From Diplolepis rosae (taxonomy: Eukaryota > Arthropoda > Insecta > Hymenoptera > Diplolepididae): a stretch of 64,000 nucleotides of DNA. Below, one piece after another: positions 33,481-45,380 of this stretch; the stretch's first letter is position 1; each line of letters begins with the position of its first letter. The stretch lies in contig JAPYXD010000753.1 of assembly GCA_030998225.1 (NCBI GenBank), positions 1,612,001-1,676,000 on the forward strand. Direction: 5' to 3'. The position numbers and the translations under genes are program-made. The notes under the pieces were generated by a model that was given only the letters and a program-made list of their open reading frames with translations, did no database searches and was not told the DNA's origin.

Positions 33481-35110
33481 TAATGTTACATGTTTGTAAG
33501 GGGAATTTATGTAATTGTTACAGAAAACTTATATAACAGTGTTACACAAATATACATTCTAGTTGTTGTAACAGTTATATATCTCTCTACCTTAAAATTA
33601 TTCCTTACAATTGTAGAATCGTCATATCGTGATATTGTAATAATGTTCCAAAACTGTAATGTAGATATACAGTTACACAAGTTACATAACAGTTCTGCAA
33701 CATTTGTTGAGGAACATTGTTGTGAAACATTTATGTTCGAAAGCAAAATAATTTTGACAACATCTTGAAAAACTTGCTTGATACAAGGTGCAGATCATGG
33801 TTTAGTTTCTGCAACAGTTATGTAACTGCTACTTAACAATGTTTCTTACGTATCTGCAAAACTAATTAAAATTTTTAACTTTGACAGAATGTTACATGTC
33901 TGTAAGGAGCATTTATTTATTCATTACAGAACATTTATATAACAGTGTTACAAAAATATACATTCCAGTTTTTGTAACAGTTATATATCTCTCTACCTTA
34001 AAATTATTCCTTACAATTGTAGAATCGTCATATGGTGATATTGTAATAATGTTCCAAAACTGTAATGTAGATATACAGTTACACAAGTTACATAACAGTT
34101 CTGCAATATTTGTTAAGGAACATTGTTCTGAAACATTTATGTTCGAAAGCAAAATAATTTTGACATCTTGAAAAATTTGCTTGATACAAGGTGCAGATCA
34201 TGGTTTAGTTTCTATTACAGTTATGTAACTGCTACTTAACAATGTTTCTTACGTATCTGCAAAACTAATTAAAATTTTTAACTTTGACAGAATGTTACAT
34301 GTCTGTAAGGAGCATTTATTTATTCATTACAGAACATTTATATAACAGTGTTACAAAAATATACATTCCAGTTTTTGTAACAGTTATATATCTCTCTACC
34401 TTAAAATTATTCCTTACAATTGTAGAATCGTCATATGGTGATATTGTAATAATGTTCCAAAACTGTAATGTATACAGTTACAGAACAGTGCTGCAACACA
34501 AGTTACATAACAGTTCTGCAACATTTGTTGAGGAACATTGTTGTGAAACATTTATGTTCGAAAGCAAAATAATTTTGACAACATCTTGAAAAACTTGCTT
34601 GATACAAGGTGCAGATCATGGTTTAGTTTCTGCAACAGTTATGTAACTGCTACTTAACAATGTTTCTTACGTATCTGCAAAACTAATTAAAATTTTTAAC
34701 TTTGACAGAATGTTACATGTCTGTAAGGAGCATTTATTTATTCATTACAGAACATTTATATAACAGTGTTACAAAAATATACATTCCAGTTCTTGTAACA
34801 GTTATATATCTCTCTACCTTAAAATTATTCCTTACAATTGTGGAATCGTCATATGGTGATATTGTAATAATGTTCCAAAACTGAATGTATACAGTTACAG
34901 AACAGTGCTGCAACACAAGTTACATAACAGTTCTGCAACATTTGTTAAGGAACATTGTTCTGAAACATTTATGTTCGAAAGCAAAATAATTTTGACAACA
35001 TCTTGAAAAACTTGCTTGATACCAGGTGATGAAGATGATGGTTTACCTTCTATTACAGTTGTGTAACTGCTACTTAACAACGCCTTTTGCGTAGCTGCAA
35101 AATTTATTAA
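33480..35110. repeat. ~405-bp tandem repeat, GTTAC-rich (four copies)
   Basis: AATGTTACATGTCTGTAAGG marks units at 33,482, 33,888, 34,291 and 34,709 (periods 406, 403 and 418; the longest has a ~20-bp internal duplication containing CAGTTACAGAACAGTGCTGC). Units contain GTTACATAACAGTTCTGCAA and TATATCTCTCTACCTTAAAA. The ~60-100-codon frames in each unit are not conserved genes. Confidence 0.92.
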
Positions 35111-35870
35111 TTTTTTTTATTTAATTTTATCAATAAACATTTATAAAGTTAGAGGAAAACTTCTGAAAATAGAAATTCTACTGTTGCATTAACATACTGC
35201 AGATTCGCTTATTAAACAGAATGGCAATTCAACATTAGTTCTAAGAACAATGCTTTATCGAGTCACTTGAGGACGGCGTTTTATTAAGAAACAGTATACA
35301 GTTATAGACCATACAAACTCGTTTTTTAACACACAGAAACCTGAACGTGATAACATCGTAACTGATTCAGCGATGCATTTCATCGCCATTGTCTTAGAGC
35401 TTGCAAATGTTATTTTTTCACATAAAAAAAAATTTAATTTTTACATAAACCAATTTTTGGCCAAAAAATTTGATCTTATTTTTAAAAAATCTATATTAGT
35501 GAACAATTTCCTTACATAATTGATTCATGAAAGGTTTCTTTCCAGCAAATAATCAAAAATGTTACATAATTGTTACCTAAAAGTTGTGTAAGAATGTTCC
35601 ATGCGAGTCAGAGTTACAAAATTAAAAACTCTATGTAACGCTTATAAAATGATTGATAAACGTTTCTTGTTATCTTAATGTTAAAAGTACGGGACAATAT
35701 TTTACAGAACTTCTATGCAACAATTATGTAACATTCATAATTGTTCGCTAAGTTATTATTAAATAGGTCCTGCTAACTTTTTTAATAATTCCACGTTCAC
35801 AAAATAATGTAACATATCTGTGGGTAACAATCAAGTAACAATAACAAAGCAATTTTTAAATCCCCCAAAA
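35111..35870. repeat. decayed GTTAC-rich sequence
   Basis: Scattered AATGTTACATAATTGTTACC, GTTACAAAATTAAAAACTCTATGTAAC and TGTAACATATCTGTGGGTAACA words, without a clear period. Likely an eroded part of the same repeat class. Confidence 0.5.
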
Positions 35871-35999
35871 AACTAATTTTTATGAAAAAGAATTCTAATA
35901 TCATAGGTCAATCCGAAAAAGATACACCGAGCACACATGTTAATATTGTATCCCAGACGGACCAATCCGTATTGTGACGACGTTCACAAAAAATTCGTT

Positions 36000-36310
36000 A
36001 TTGTACCAGTACTGGTTAGCCGCTACTGACTTGCCATTACTGGCGCTGTAATGGCTACCATGAATGTGGTATATAATACTGGTTATCCAGAAACGGTGTG
36101 CCCGTTTAAGCCTAATACTGGCCAATACTGGCAACCAGTGCTGGTTGAGTTCTGACCGCTAGTACCAGCCAGAACTGGGCTTATATGGGCATACCATTTC
36201 TGGCTAACGATTACTGGCTCAGTACTAAATACTCATGGTAGTAATTACTGTGCCAGTAATGGTTAGCCAGAAATGGTATGCCCGTATAAGCCCAGTACTG
36301 ACTGGTACTG
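36000..36310. repeat. ACTGGTTAGCCAG-rich element with inverted copies
   Basis: GGTTAKCCAGAAAYGGTRTGCCCGT at about 36,080 and 36,255 is inverted at about 36,160-36,210 (GGGCATACCATTTCTGGCTAAC). CAGTACTGG words are frequent. A small, internally palindromic element of the CAGTACTG class. Confidence 0.6.
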
Positions 36311-36329
36311 GCAGTCAGAATTCAGCCAG

Positions 36330-36405
36330 GTTTGGTCCAGGGAGGACCGTGTGATTTATCCCTGATCTGGGCCCGGCCAGAACATCAACATTTTTGCACG
36401 GTCAG
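36330..36405. repeat. short CCGTG..CACGG element
   Basis: GACCGTGTGATTTATCCCTG at the left is mirrored by TTTTTGCACGGTC at the right, with GATCTGGGCCCGGCC in the middle. A compact member of the CCCGTG-terminal class. Confidence 0.5.
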
Positions 36406-36419
36406 GAGAAAAAATGTTA

Positions 36420-36930
36420 TAGCTTTATTCTATGACAGGTATTTTAGTCCAATACTGTTTAGTTTGTCTCGATAGGATTATAAAGTTATCCTATCCTGAA
36501 AAACTATCTAGTATTTCCATGGAATGTAATATGAATAACTATACAGGGTTATAAATGTTAATTATAGTGAAAGACTGATTTGTACATGGAAAGAAGCTAA
36601 TTAGGCCAACTAGAAAAAATTAGAAAATTTTACTAACGTGCAAGACTGGCTAGTATTTGCATAGAACTTGATGAGAGAGACTATGCAGAGTTGGAAAATT
36701 TTACGATTGTGGGTGATTAACTTGTACCTCAAGACGAGTTAAATAGATGACATGGACAGGATTAAGAAAATTTTCTTTTGTGGAGAACTGACCAGTATTT
36801 GCATAGGGCCTGATCAGACTGACTTACTACAGGTGGAAAATCTTTTTATTGAAAAAGGTATCCAACGTAGAAACTTGACTAGAATCTCTACAGCACCAGA
36901 TAAAACCAAATAATGCCTGTTTTAATAAAA
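36420..36930. repeat. degenerate ~130-bp tandem repeats
   Basis: CTAGTATTTCCATGGAATGTAAT, CTAGTATTTGCATAGAACTTGAT and CCAGTATTTGCATAGGGCCTGAT mark three diverged copies (about 36,508, 36,651 and 36,792). Confidence 0.55.
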
Positions 36931-38460
36931 TATTATTTTTAAGAAAACAAAAAAAAACTAATATTACTATAAATAAACTGTCTTAAAAAACACTATTTGT
37001 CATCATAACAAAAATTGATTAGCATTTATTTGCTCCTTACTTTGGAAAACTATACAACGCCTAAACTGGGCAAAATACACCGCCTAAATTGTAACAAGAT
37101 TTTTTTCGCTTCTTTGCAAAGTTATACCAGAATTATTGCCAAGTAAATTAGATAATCGAAAAAAAATGTTAAACATTTGGAATAATATCCAGAAGATTAA
37201 AACTTTAGGTTCCTGTCAGTCTTGCCAATAATCTTCAGCTTGAATGGGTTCATTTTTACACTTGTTCAAACCCTGAAGATCACAGCAGCAGTGAAGAAGA
37301 GAATGAAGGAATGACAGAGAGCAAGAGAGTGGAGGGGGAAGTGCTTAAGAATGGGGGATAGCCTGGTGAATAGTGGTGTCAGTAGTGTTGGAGGGGTAAG
37401 GCGGGGGATAGTCTCCCCTCCGTCGGATGCGAATCCATTGACGCCTCGCTCAAGCATTTATGAATGAAATTCCCCCTCCCTTTCGCTGCCACTCTTCCCG
37501 CGCAAACGAATCTACGTATCAAAACATAACTCAGGCAATAACACAAAATGCGCAGATACATCTCCGCGGAAGCTGAACGGATGTCGTTGCGGATTTATCT
37601 CTTTGATTACGTCCTAAGGGCAGACTATTCTAATGAAATTACGCATTAATTTCCGGACTTTTTTCACTCAGAAATATCGTTTAAAAAGAACTTTTTATAT
37701 TAAATTATTACGAAAAATATACATTATCAGTAAATTTATCAATCAGTTATGAATAAAATTATGTACTTTAAAAATATATACGCGGATGATTAAATTTTTT
37801 ATTCAATTTAAATTAACGTAAAAAAATTATTGAATTCGAATAGGCCCAAATAATTTGAATTATTTTTTATTTACTAATATTTTCAGGCACTATTTTCAAT
37901 TTTAATTATAATGTAGTTTTCTGGGTGAAATTACAAAAGATCTGTAACGTACTAGTAACATTGATGTTATTTGATTTTGCTTCCTTTTTATTGTATAATT
38001 CAAACAAATATTGAATAAATTCTGAAACAAGTTTATTTTTAAAGTTTCAAAATTTACTTTTGCAAAAGTAAACTTAGTTTTAAAAATTCCAAATAAATAA
38101 GGACCGTGAGTTTAAAGAATTCTGATCTGGTTTTTGCGAGATTCTAAAACGTGGTTTCGAATTTAGCATTTGGCGCACCAAGGTCCATCGTGTTTTCAGA
38201 ATCATTTTTCAAGACATCTTTAGCTGCTTAATTATCGGTCACTTTCGACGAGGACCGCCTTTTTGGATCTAACTCAAGTGATTGGACGAATAAGCCATAG
38301 GTATAAAGTTTAGAGACTTTCGAGGAAAACCACAAATAAGCATATTTTTAAAAACTCGGAATAAACAAAAACAATGTAATTTTAGGTACTAATTAAGGAT
38401 GATAATTTATTTTGACTTTTGAGAAAATTTAGAAAAGTAATATTATTTGGAGGGTGGAAA
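36931..38460. other. mostly unassigned intergenic sequence
   Basis: 37,260-37,620 is markedly GC-richer, with two overlapping minus-strand frames of about 60 codons and no recognised domain. It could be an unlinked promoter or 5' exon. The rest is AT-rich. Confidence 0.3.
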
Positions 38461-39065
38461 TGCAAAAATTTGGTCCCAGGCAAAAATAGATAATTTTGCC
38501 TTCAAGAATAAAAATATTATTATTGAAGGGATTATTCAAAAGAGAAAAGATTATTTCACCAGAAAAAAATTTTAAACTGAAAAATAATTTTATTTTTACC
38601 CGAACTTTTTTTTCTTATTGCTTCGAGTCAAATTTTTAAAAATGTTGCGATTTGAATAAAACATGGATCAAGATTCTCAACAACTTGACCGTTCCAAATT
38701 TTTAAAAATAAATTCTTTAATGACTGAAACTATTAAAAAACAATTTTCCAAAACCAAATTTTTATAAACAAAGTGCCGAATTTGATAATAATTGATTGAT
38801 TTTCAAGAATTGGAAATAGTCAAGTTGTAAAGAATATTTTCCTTGAAAAAATGATCCGTGATTAATTCGAATCGCATCATTTTTAAAAATTTAACTCGAA
38901 GCAATAAGAAAAAACAGTTCGGGTAAAAATAAAATTTATTAGTTTTAAGTTTAAAATTTCTTCTAGTAAATTAATCTTTCCTCTTTTGAATAACCCCTTC
39001 AATAATAATATTGCTATTCTTGAAAGCAAAATTATCCATTTTTGCCTGAGGCCTAATTTTTGCGA
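38461..39065. mobile_element. near-perfect foldback element
   Basis: Starting TGCAAAAATTTGGTCCCAGG, the left half is the inverse of the right half ending CCTGAGGCCTAATTTTTGC. Arms of about 290 bp meet near 38,763 around an AT-rich centre. No coding capacity. It is the intact relative of the element at 26,992-28,790. It lies about 220 bp past the stop codon of the gustatory receptor gene. Confidence 0.82.
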
Positions 39066-39288
39066 TTTGGAAAATTTTACAAAGCGACAGAAAAATCCTC
39101 CATTTCTATAATTTACATAGCGGATCGGCCAACTTTGAAAATTCACTAAAAACAAAAAATTTTGAGATTTTGCGAGTGGCGTAAAAATGTCATCTGACTT
39201 CAGAAAATAAAAGACAAACAAATGCATTTTGAAAAAAATGGTACTTGGCGCAATTCGAATTTTTTTGAAAATTCTAATATTGAAGATT

Positions 39289-42200
39289 TTATAAAAACAT
39301 AATGAAACTGCCGAAGAAGTTCATCAATAGAGAGACGACCTAAAACAGAAATACAAATTGAAATAATGTTTTGAATGCATAAAGATTAGATGCTAAAAAT
39401 CTATTACAGTATATTGCTCTATTGTGAAATTTCACATACCGTAATGAAGAGTTCATTGCGCAGACTGAGGAATTCATAAGGAGAGCACGAAAGGTCATGA
39501 AGTTCGAAGTATTTTAGGCCAAGTGTTACTTCTGTACGTTGGTATACTAAACTTTTGTCTGTTGTTCCTTCATGCAGAGCTAATCCAATCATTTTGGCCT
39601 AGTGTCATTTTTTAAAGTTAATTAATAATATATAGCAATTGAGCGCCTGGATTCTAAAACTCGCCGCGCTCTCGGAAACAGGTAAAAGTATTGTCCACTG
39701 GGTCAAAATGAAGGTTTGAAAAAAATGTTTTTTAATTAAAAAAATAAATATATATTCGAATAGAGCATGTTCAGCCCCATATTTTTCCTAAGTGAAATTT
39801 TTTTATCCGTTCATTATTTTCTTCAATAAAAAATAAAAACACAAAATTTTTCCTTCGAGAAAAAGTGGTTTTTTAAACATTTAACTCGTCATTTCTCAGC
39901 AAAAAATTTATGAAATGATTTGAGACTTTCAGAACTTATGTAAAACATACCACTGAAGCCGGTAAGATCCTTTAAATAATTGAAATATGCAATTGTTTAT
40001 AGATATTTAATAACAAATTGATGCGCGCCGTATTTCGTGTTTTTATAACTTCGCCGATAAAAAGTATCTGGGGAAGTTTAACCTACAAAAAACTTTTAGC
40101 GAGAAAGTTGTTCCCATATGTACAAAGAAATTTTTCTGAAAATTTGAGATTATTCGGATGAAAACTACAGGAGTTCTATGGATTATTATTAAAAACTTCT
40201 CGGCAGCCGCATCTCGCCTCTCGGGCATCGAGCACGTGCCAATAAAGTGCAAGTTGCCGGTCGCATCTCTTTTGTTTTGATGTTTTTGTTTACATACATT
40301 CAAGGACACTTTTAAAGAAGCAGAGAGTATAAAAGCATTATTTTGAAGATTCATGTTTATTTCGGCTCCTACAAATTGTATTCGTTTCGCAGTATTTTTG
40401 CAATCATTTGTCCGGTTGTTTTAGATGTTTTATTTATAAATTATTCACGATGTGTGATAAAAATGATAAAGAGTTTTATGGTAAAAAAAGAACTAGAAAT
40501 GAAAGTTCTTACAAAAAGAATATTATTAAAAACGCCAAATGTGTTAGTATTTCAGTGATACACTAAGGATTGTTCGGATTCCAGTTTAGAAAGTAAGCAA
40601 TGCAAAAAAAATTATTGTAGAAACGAGAAATAAATATATAATCCTTGTTGAATTTTGAATTAACGTTACTTTATTAATAACCCTTACAAAGTTCCATAAA
40701 AAAAAGCCTTTTAGGTAGAAGGTTGCGTGCTCGATGCTCGCTGACTGCATTTTATTTTTTGTTTTATTTTTAAAAATATTTATTAATATACAAATATTAC
40801 AAAATATAACAAAAACAAAATGAATAATTTTGGTAGGAGAAAAGATTTTTTGCGAAAAGGTAATAAAATAGTCGAAAAAGCGAATTTAAATTAAAAAATT
40901 AGTGTTAGAAAGTATTATATTTGCATAATTCTAAAAACTTTTATCAGAGAAGTGAAGTAATAAACATTTTGATAGATAAAATTTAGAAAAAAATAATGCA
41001 GTCAACGAGTATCGAGCACGCAACTTCGAATAATTACAAAGCTGGAGTACTACCACTATCCTAACAGATCCATTGTGAATCGTTAACATAGCAAAGGATA
41101 AGAGATACCAGGATTTTTTTAAAAGATTTTCTTTTTCGAAATTGACTATGAAGCGGGTTTTACTGTTATGTTAAATTACACGCTAGATAACGATCCTGTA
41201 AATAGAAACATTGAAAAAAGAAGATGCGACCGGCAACTTGCACTTTGGCACGTGCTCGATGCCCGAGGCGCGATGCGGCTGCCGAGAAGTTTTTAATAAT
41301 AATCCATAGAACTCCTGTAGTTTTCATCCGAATAATCTCAAATTTTCAGAAAAATTTCTTTGTACATATGGGAACAACTTTCTCGCTAGAAGTTTTTTGC
41401 AGGTTAAACTTCCCTAGATACTTTTTGTCGGCGAAGTTAAAAAAACACGAACTACGGCGCGCATCAATTTGTTATTAAATATCTATAAACAATTGCATAT
41501 TTCAATTATTTAAAGGATCTTACCGGCTTCAGTGGTATGTTTTACATAAGTTCTGAAAGTCTCAAATCATTTCATACATTTTTTGCTGAGAAATGACGAG
41601 TTAAATGTTTAAAAAACCACTTTTTCTCGAAGGAAAAATGTTGTATTTTTATTTTTTATTGAAGAAAATAATGAACGGATAAAAAAATTTCACTTAGGAA
41701 AAATATGGGGCTGAACATGCTCTATTCGAATATATATTTATTTTTTAATTAAAAAACATTTTTTTCAAACGTTCATTTTGACCCAGTGGACAATACTTTT
41801 ACCTGTTTCCAAGAGCGCGGCGAGTTTTAAGATCCAGGTGCTCAATTAATGTAGCAAGGTATTAAAAATTGCTGTAAATAATTCTAAAATGATTGTTACT
41901 GATTTGAAAGATTGAAGTATGAGATTGAAGGTGATCATAAGTAATAAAAAGTGATAACCAGTAATTTTAAATCTTTCAAAATGGTCTTTTGACATATTGT
42001 CCCCTTTATCCGAAAATCATGAATGTTCAAAATAATTACATGGAATTGAAGGTGATTTGGAGTAACTTAAAGTGATTGTATCCGACTACTGGTAACTATA
42101 GGAGATCCGCCATCTTTAATATTTTTATTTTTTGCGTTTACTCTCTAAATTTGAATCAGTCAAAATCTACTGATTATCAGTGAAATTTGACTGATTCAAA

Positions 42201-45082
42201 TAGTTAAAAGGAGGTTACTGTAAATCAGTCAAATTTCACTGATTACTTCAGTGAAAATAGACTGATGTGACAGTGAAAAATATTTTTGCAGTGAAAATCA
42301 GTGAAAATTTTACTGTTTCAGATTTAGAGAGTAGACCTTCCATATATTTTTGTTTATGCTTGGTACCTTTATTTAAAAAGGTTTTAGGTTTTTTTTTAAA
42401 TTCCAGCACCTTTATGTATTTTCAAACTACAAATTTTGAGTTTTTTGGGAATTTTTTGACATTTTTTGCTTTATAACCAATTTTTACGATTCTTTTTTTG
42501 TTTTGCTCCTTAAAATGTGCAGAAACTTTTTGGGTATAGAAGAAAAGGTAGCATGACTGAAAAAAAGACACAAATAAAATAAAATAATTAATAATAATAT
42601 CAGAAAATATCGGAAAATCACAAAAAATTTTAGTAAATAAATAAACAGACAATTTTGTGTAAAAAGCAAATTTTCGCTAAAAACGTGTTATTCGTGATTG
42701 GAATCAAATTCACTGATTTCCCTTCATACACTGATTCATCAGTGAAAAACTATATTTTAATGTTAAATCAGTTAGTTTTCACTGATTGAATCAGTAAAAT
42801 TTGACTGATTCACAGTAACTTCTTTTTAGCTATTTAAATTAGTTAAATTTCACTGATAATCAGTAAATTTTTAATGATTCAGATTTAGAGAGTAGAGAAT
42901 AAAAAGATAACATTTTTGGAAAATGTCAAAAAAATCAAAATTATACCAATTTTATTAAAGTTGGCGGATCCCTTTAAAATTGTTTTTAGATTATATATAC
43001 AGGTTGCAGGTCACTCTTTAGATCTGAATCAGTCAAATTTTCACTGATTGAATCAATCATTTGCCTTTCCACATGTTCACCAGTGAAAAAATAGTTTTCA
43101 CTATTGATCCAGTTAATTTTCACTGATTCATCAATGGAAAAAAATATTGCTCACTGTTAAATTAGTTAATTTTCACTAAAGTAATCAGTGTAATTTGACT
43201 GATTCACAGTAACCTCTTTTTAGCTATTCAAATCAGTCAAATTTCACTGATAATCAGTAGATTTTTACTGATTCAGGTATAAAAAGTAGAGAATAAAAAA
43301 ATAACATTTTTGAAAAATTTCCAAAAAATCAAAAGTATACCAATTTTATTAAAGTTGGCGGATCCCCTTAAAATTGTTTTTAGATTATGTATACAGGTTG
43401 CAGGTCACTCTTTAAATCTGAATCAGTCAAATTTCCACTGATTAAATCAAGCATTTGCCTTTCCACAGGTTCACGAGTGAAAAAATAGTTTTCACTATTG
43501 ACCCAGTTAATTTTCACTGATTCATCAGTGGAAAAAAATATTGCTCACTGTCATATCAGTCAATTTTCACTGTACTAATCAGTGTAATTTGACTGATTCA
43601 CAGTAACCTCTTTTTAGCCATTTGAATCAGTCAAATATCACTGATAATTAGTAGATTTTTACTGATTCAGGTTTGGAGAGTCGAAAATAAAAAAAAACAT
43701 TTTTGGAAAATGTCAAAAAAATCAAAAGTATACCAATTTTATTAAAGTTGGCGGATCCCCTTCAAATCAGTCAAATTTTCACTGATTGAATCAATCATTT
43801 GCCTTTCCACATGTTCACCAGTGAAAAAATAGTTTTCACTATTGATCCAGTTAATTTTCACTGATTCATCAATGGAAAAAAATATTGCTCACTGTTAAAT
43901 TAGTTAATTTTCACTAAAGTAATCAGTGTAATTTGACTGATTCACAGTAACCTCTTTTTAGCTATTCAAATCAGTCAAATTTCACTGATAATCAGTAGAT
44001 TTTTACTGATTCAGATTTAGAGATCATATTAAATTATTTAAACACTGTTACATTTCATTTAAAGTGATTTCAGAGTGATTTCAATTCCTTGCAGATGATT
44101 ATCATTAATTCGAAATAATTACGACTAATTATAAGCCGATAGCGATAAATTAAATATACCAATTGGAAAATACCAATCCGATAAATCAAATATTTCAGCT
44201 TACCTGATTCTCAGCTTCTGTGCAGACGATGCAGAATAACAAAAGTTTATACATAGCAAATATTAAGGAAACCCATTTATCTAAACTAATATCTCCATCT
44301 CTTTCCAACTGTTGATAAATTGTATTCACGATGACGAAAATGTTACAAGAAAAGCTTACTACATGCATTAGAATACTAAATTCGAAATATCTATTCAATC
44401 CTCTCCAAACACAAGTCAAATTTCGATGCTCTTCAATAATCATCTGTATCAAAAATATTTCTTTAAATACAGAGTTTCCTGAATTCTTCAATTGACTCAG
44501 GATCATTCTCATGTCTCTAAACTGCCTAGCAACTACGAATGTGTAACAACAGTAGTAAGAATGGAAGAATGTAGTACATATTTTTAAATAGGAGGTGCCA
44601 ATCAGTAAATGTGTTGATTGGAATTGCTTTCCAAGCATTATTAATTCGGTGAGGCATAAAATGGGTCCAAAGGCGATAATAAAATAAAATTTAACGTAGA
44701 ACTGGATGCTGCGAAAAACATTAGGTCCTTTCACTGTTTGAAGGATTTTCTCGGTTTTAATAATATCTTGCAGAATCTTGATTAGGAATCTCGGTTGGAA
44801 AATCCCTTTAAACAATAACTCAATCTGTGTTATGCCCATTCCATAAGTGTATAATTGCAACAAGAGAAGTCTAAAATTGGTAAATTTTATGTTTCTCAGG
44901 AGAATTATATTTGTAATGTACCAATAAAGGGCGAATAATACTTCGGAAATTCGAAAAATGTTGGTTGTCCGTTTTAATTCAATGTTTTTCCAATAAATTA
45001 GAGATCCGAAGAAAAGTGCGTACAGAAAATAAGGCAATTGGAGATGTTTCTTAAGGTGATGATTTTCGTTTTGAAATTTCAT
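39289..45082 (-). CDS. gustatory receptor (7tm_7 family), three exons
   Basis: Exons on the minus strand: 45,082-44,204, 39,598-39,440 and 39,339-39,289. Both introns are GT-AG and phase 0, giving 362 aa, a usual length for insect gustatory receptors, which are multi-pass chemoreceptor channels of sensory neurons. Exon 1 (293 aa) has about seven hydrophobic stretches (near residues 16-33, 45-66, 75-95, 128-150, 160-185, 233-255 and 270-288) and the family-like HRNLTCVWRGLNRYFEF segment before the penultimate one. It ends ENQ at donor GTAAGC. Exon 2 continues AKMIGLALHE and then YFELHDLSCSPYEF, matching the cytoplasmic loop before TM7. Exon 3 is a hydrophobic end, VVSLLMNFFGSFIMFL, lacking the usual TYhhhhhQ. 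Exon 1 is strong; exons 2 and 3 are inferred from frame, splice sites and pattern. Intron 1 (4.6 kb) is full of transposons. An odorant receptor is a less likely alternative. Confidence 0.75.
39641..41843. mobile_element. 2.2-kb element with ~625-bp terminal inverted repeats
   Basis: The left arm 39,641-40,270 (GAGCGCCTGGATTCTAAAAC onward) is the inverse of 41,221-41,843 at high identity. AATT lies at both outer edges (39,637-39,640 and 41,844-41,847), either a target duplication or part of the TIR. The ~950-bp core carries a short exon remnant (40,450). Apparent frames inside the arms are mirror images of each other. It lies in intron 1 of the receptor gene, 42 bp from the exon 2 acceptor. 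Confidence 0.88.
40450..40566 (+). pseudogene. exon remnant inside the long-TIR element
   Basis: ATG at 40,450 opens MCDKNDKEFYGKKRTRNESS, then YKKNIIKNAKC, with a possible donor TGT|GTTAGT near 40,540 and a stop at 40,564. The basic RNxxxYKKNIIK pattern recalls the N-terminus of proteins carried by insect elements (RNPxxWKxNxxKxxR), from memory only. No further exon was found in the 950-bp core, so it is probably a deletion derivative. Confidence 0.35.
42139..42333. mobile_element. TA-flanked CTCTCTAAATC MITE, copy 4
   Basis: TA+CTCTCTAAATTTGAATCAG at 42,139 and GATTTAGAGAG+TA at 42,333. The marker reads TAGTTAAAAGGAGGTTACTG. In receptor intron 1. Confidence 0.82.
42670..42694. repeat. stray fragment of the 312-bp satellite
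   Basis: TTTTCGCTAAAAACGTGTTATTCGT differs by one base from the same phrase in each satellite monomer at 47-50 kb (GCTAAAAACGCGTTATTCGT). It abuts MITE copy 5. Confidence 0.6.
42698..42894. mobile_element. CTCTCTAAATC MITE, copy 5 (left end damaged)
   Basis: The right end GATTTAGAGAG+TA at 42,894 is intact. The left TIR is missing and begins at TCAAATTCACTGATT. The marker AGTAACTTCTTTTTAGCTA is present. Confidence 0.75.
42895..44023. repeat. 394-bp tandem triplication carrying MITE copies 6-8
   Basis: TTGGCGGATCC marks units at 42,961, 43,355 and 43,748 (periods 394 and 393). Each unit is a ~115-bp spacer (AACATTTTTGGAAAATGTC..TACCAATTTTATTAAAG) plus one MITE: 43,013-43,288, 43,407-43,682 and 43,763-44,023. 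MITE 6 and MITE 8 are nearly identical, while 7 differs. The third spacer has lost about 55 bp including the left MITE end. Confidence 0.88.
44024..44203. other. intron edge of the receptor gene
   Basis: AT-rich sequence between MITE 8 and the exon 1 donor. It contains AGTGATTTC-like words and no exon. Confidence 0.5.
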
Positions 45083-45380
45083 TCTTAAGAAGCTTTTCTT
45101 TGTTGTTTTTACTTTAATATAAAGGTCTCTACTGGGTTGTCATCGATTTTTTTAGAGCTTGTGAAGAATTTATCGATTTGAAGGTGGGCAATTTATTCAA
45201 AAGGAATAATCATTTCGCTTTAGATAGAAGATAAGAATTATGTCCTTTACAATTTCAACTTCTCGCACAGTAAACACAATTTTGTTGTTTATTGTAGGAA
45301 GAAATATTGATACAAGAATCTACTGTTGGTATAAAATTTTTACAATTCATTTCTAGGAATGTATCCAAGTAGAATTACAA

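Noticed and set aside
33881..34884. Repeated frames of 60-101 codons starting MTECYMSV
   Set aside because: One per ~405-bp tandem unit. Breaks and length changes follow repeat indels, and the frame start is not a convincing start codon.
40043..41478. Frames of 103 and 84 codons sharing a HRTPVVFIRIISNFQKN segment
   Set aside because: They lie in the two arms of the long-TIR element and are mirror images of the same non-coding sequence.
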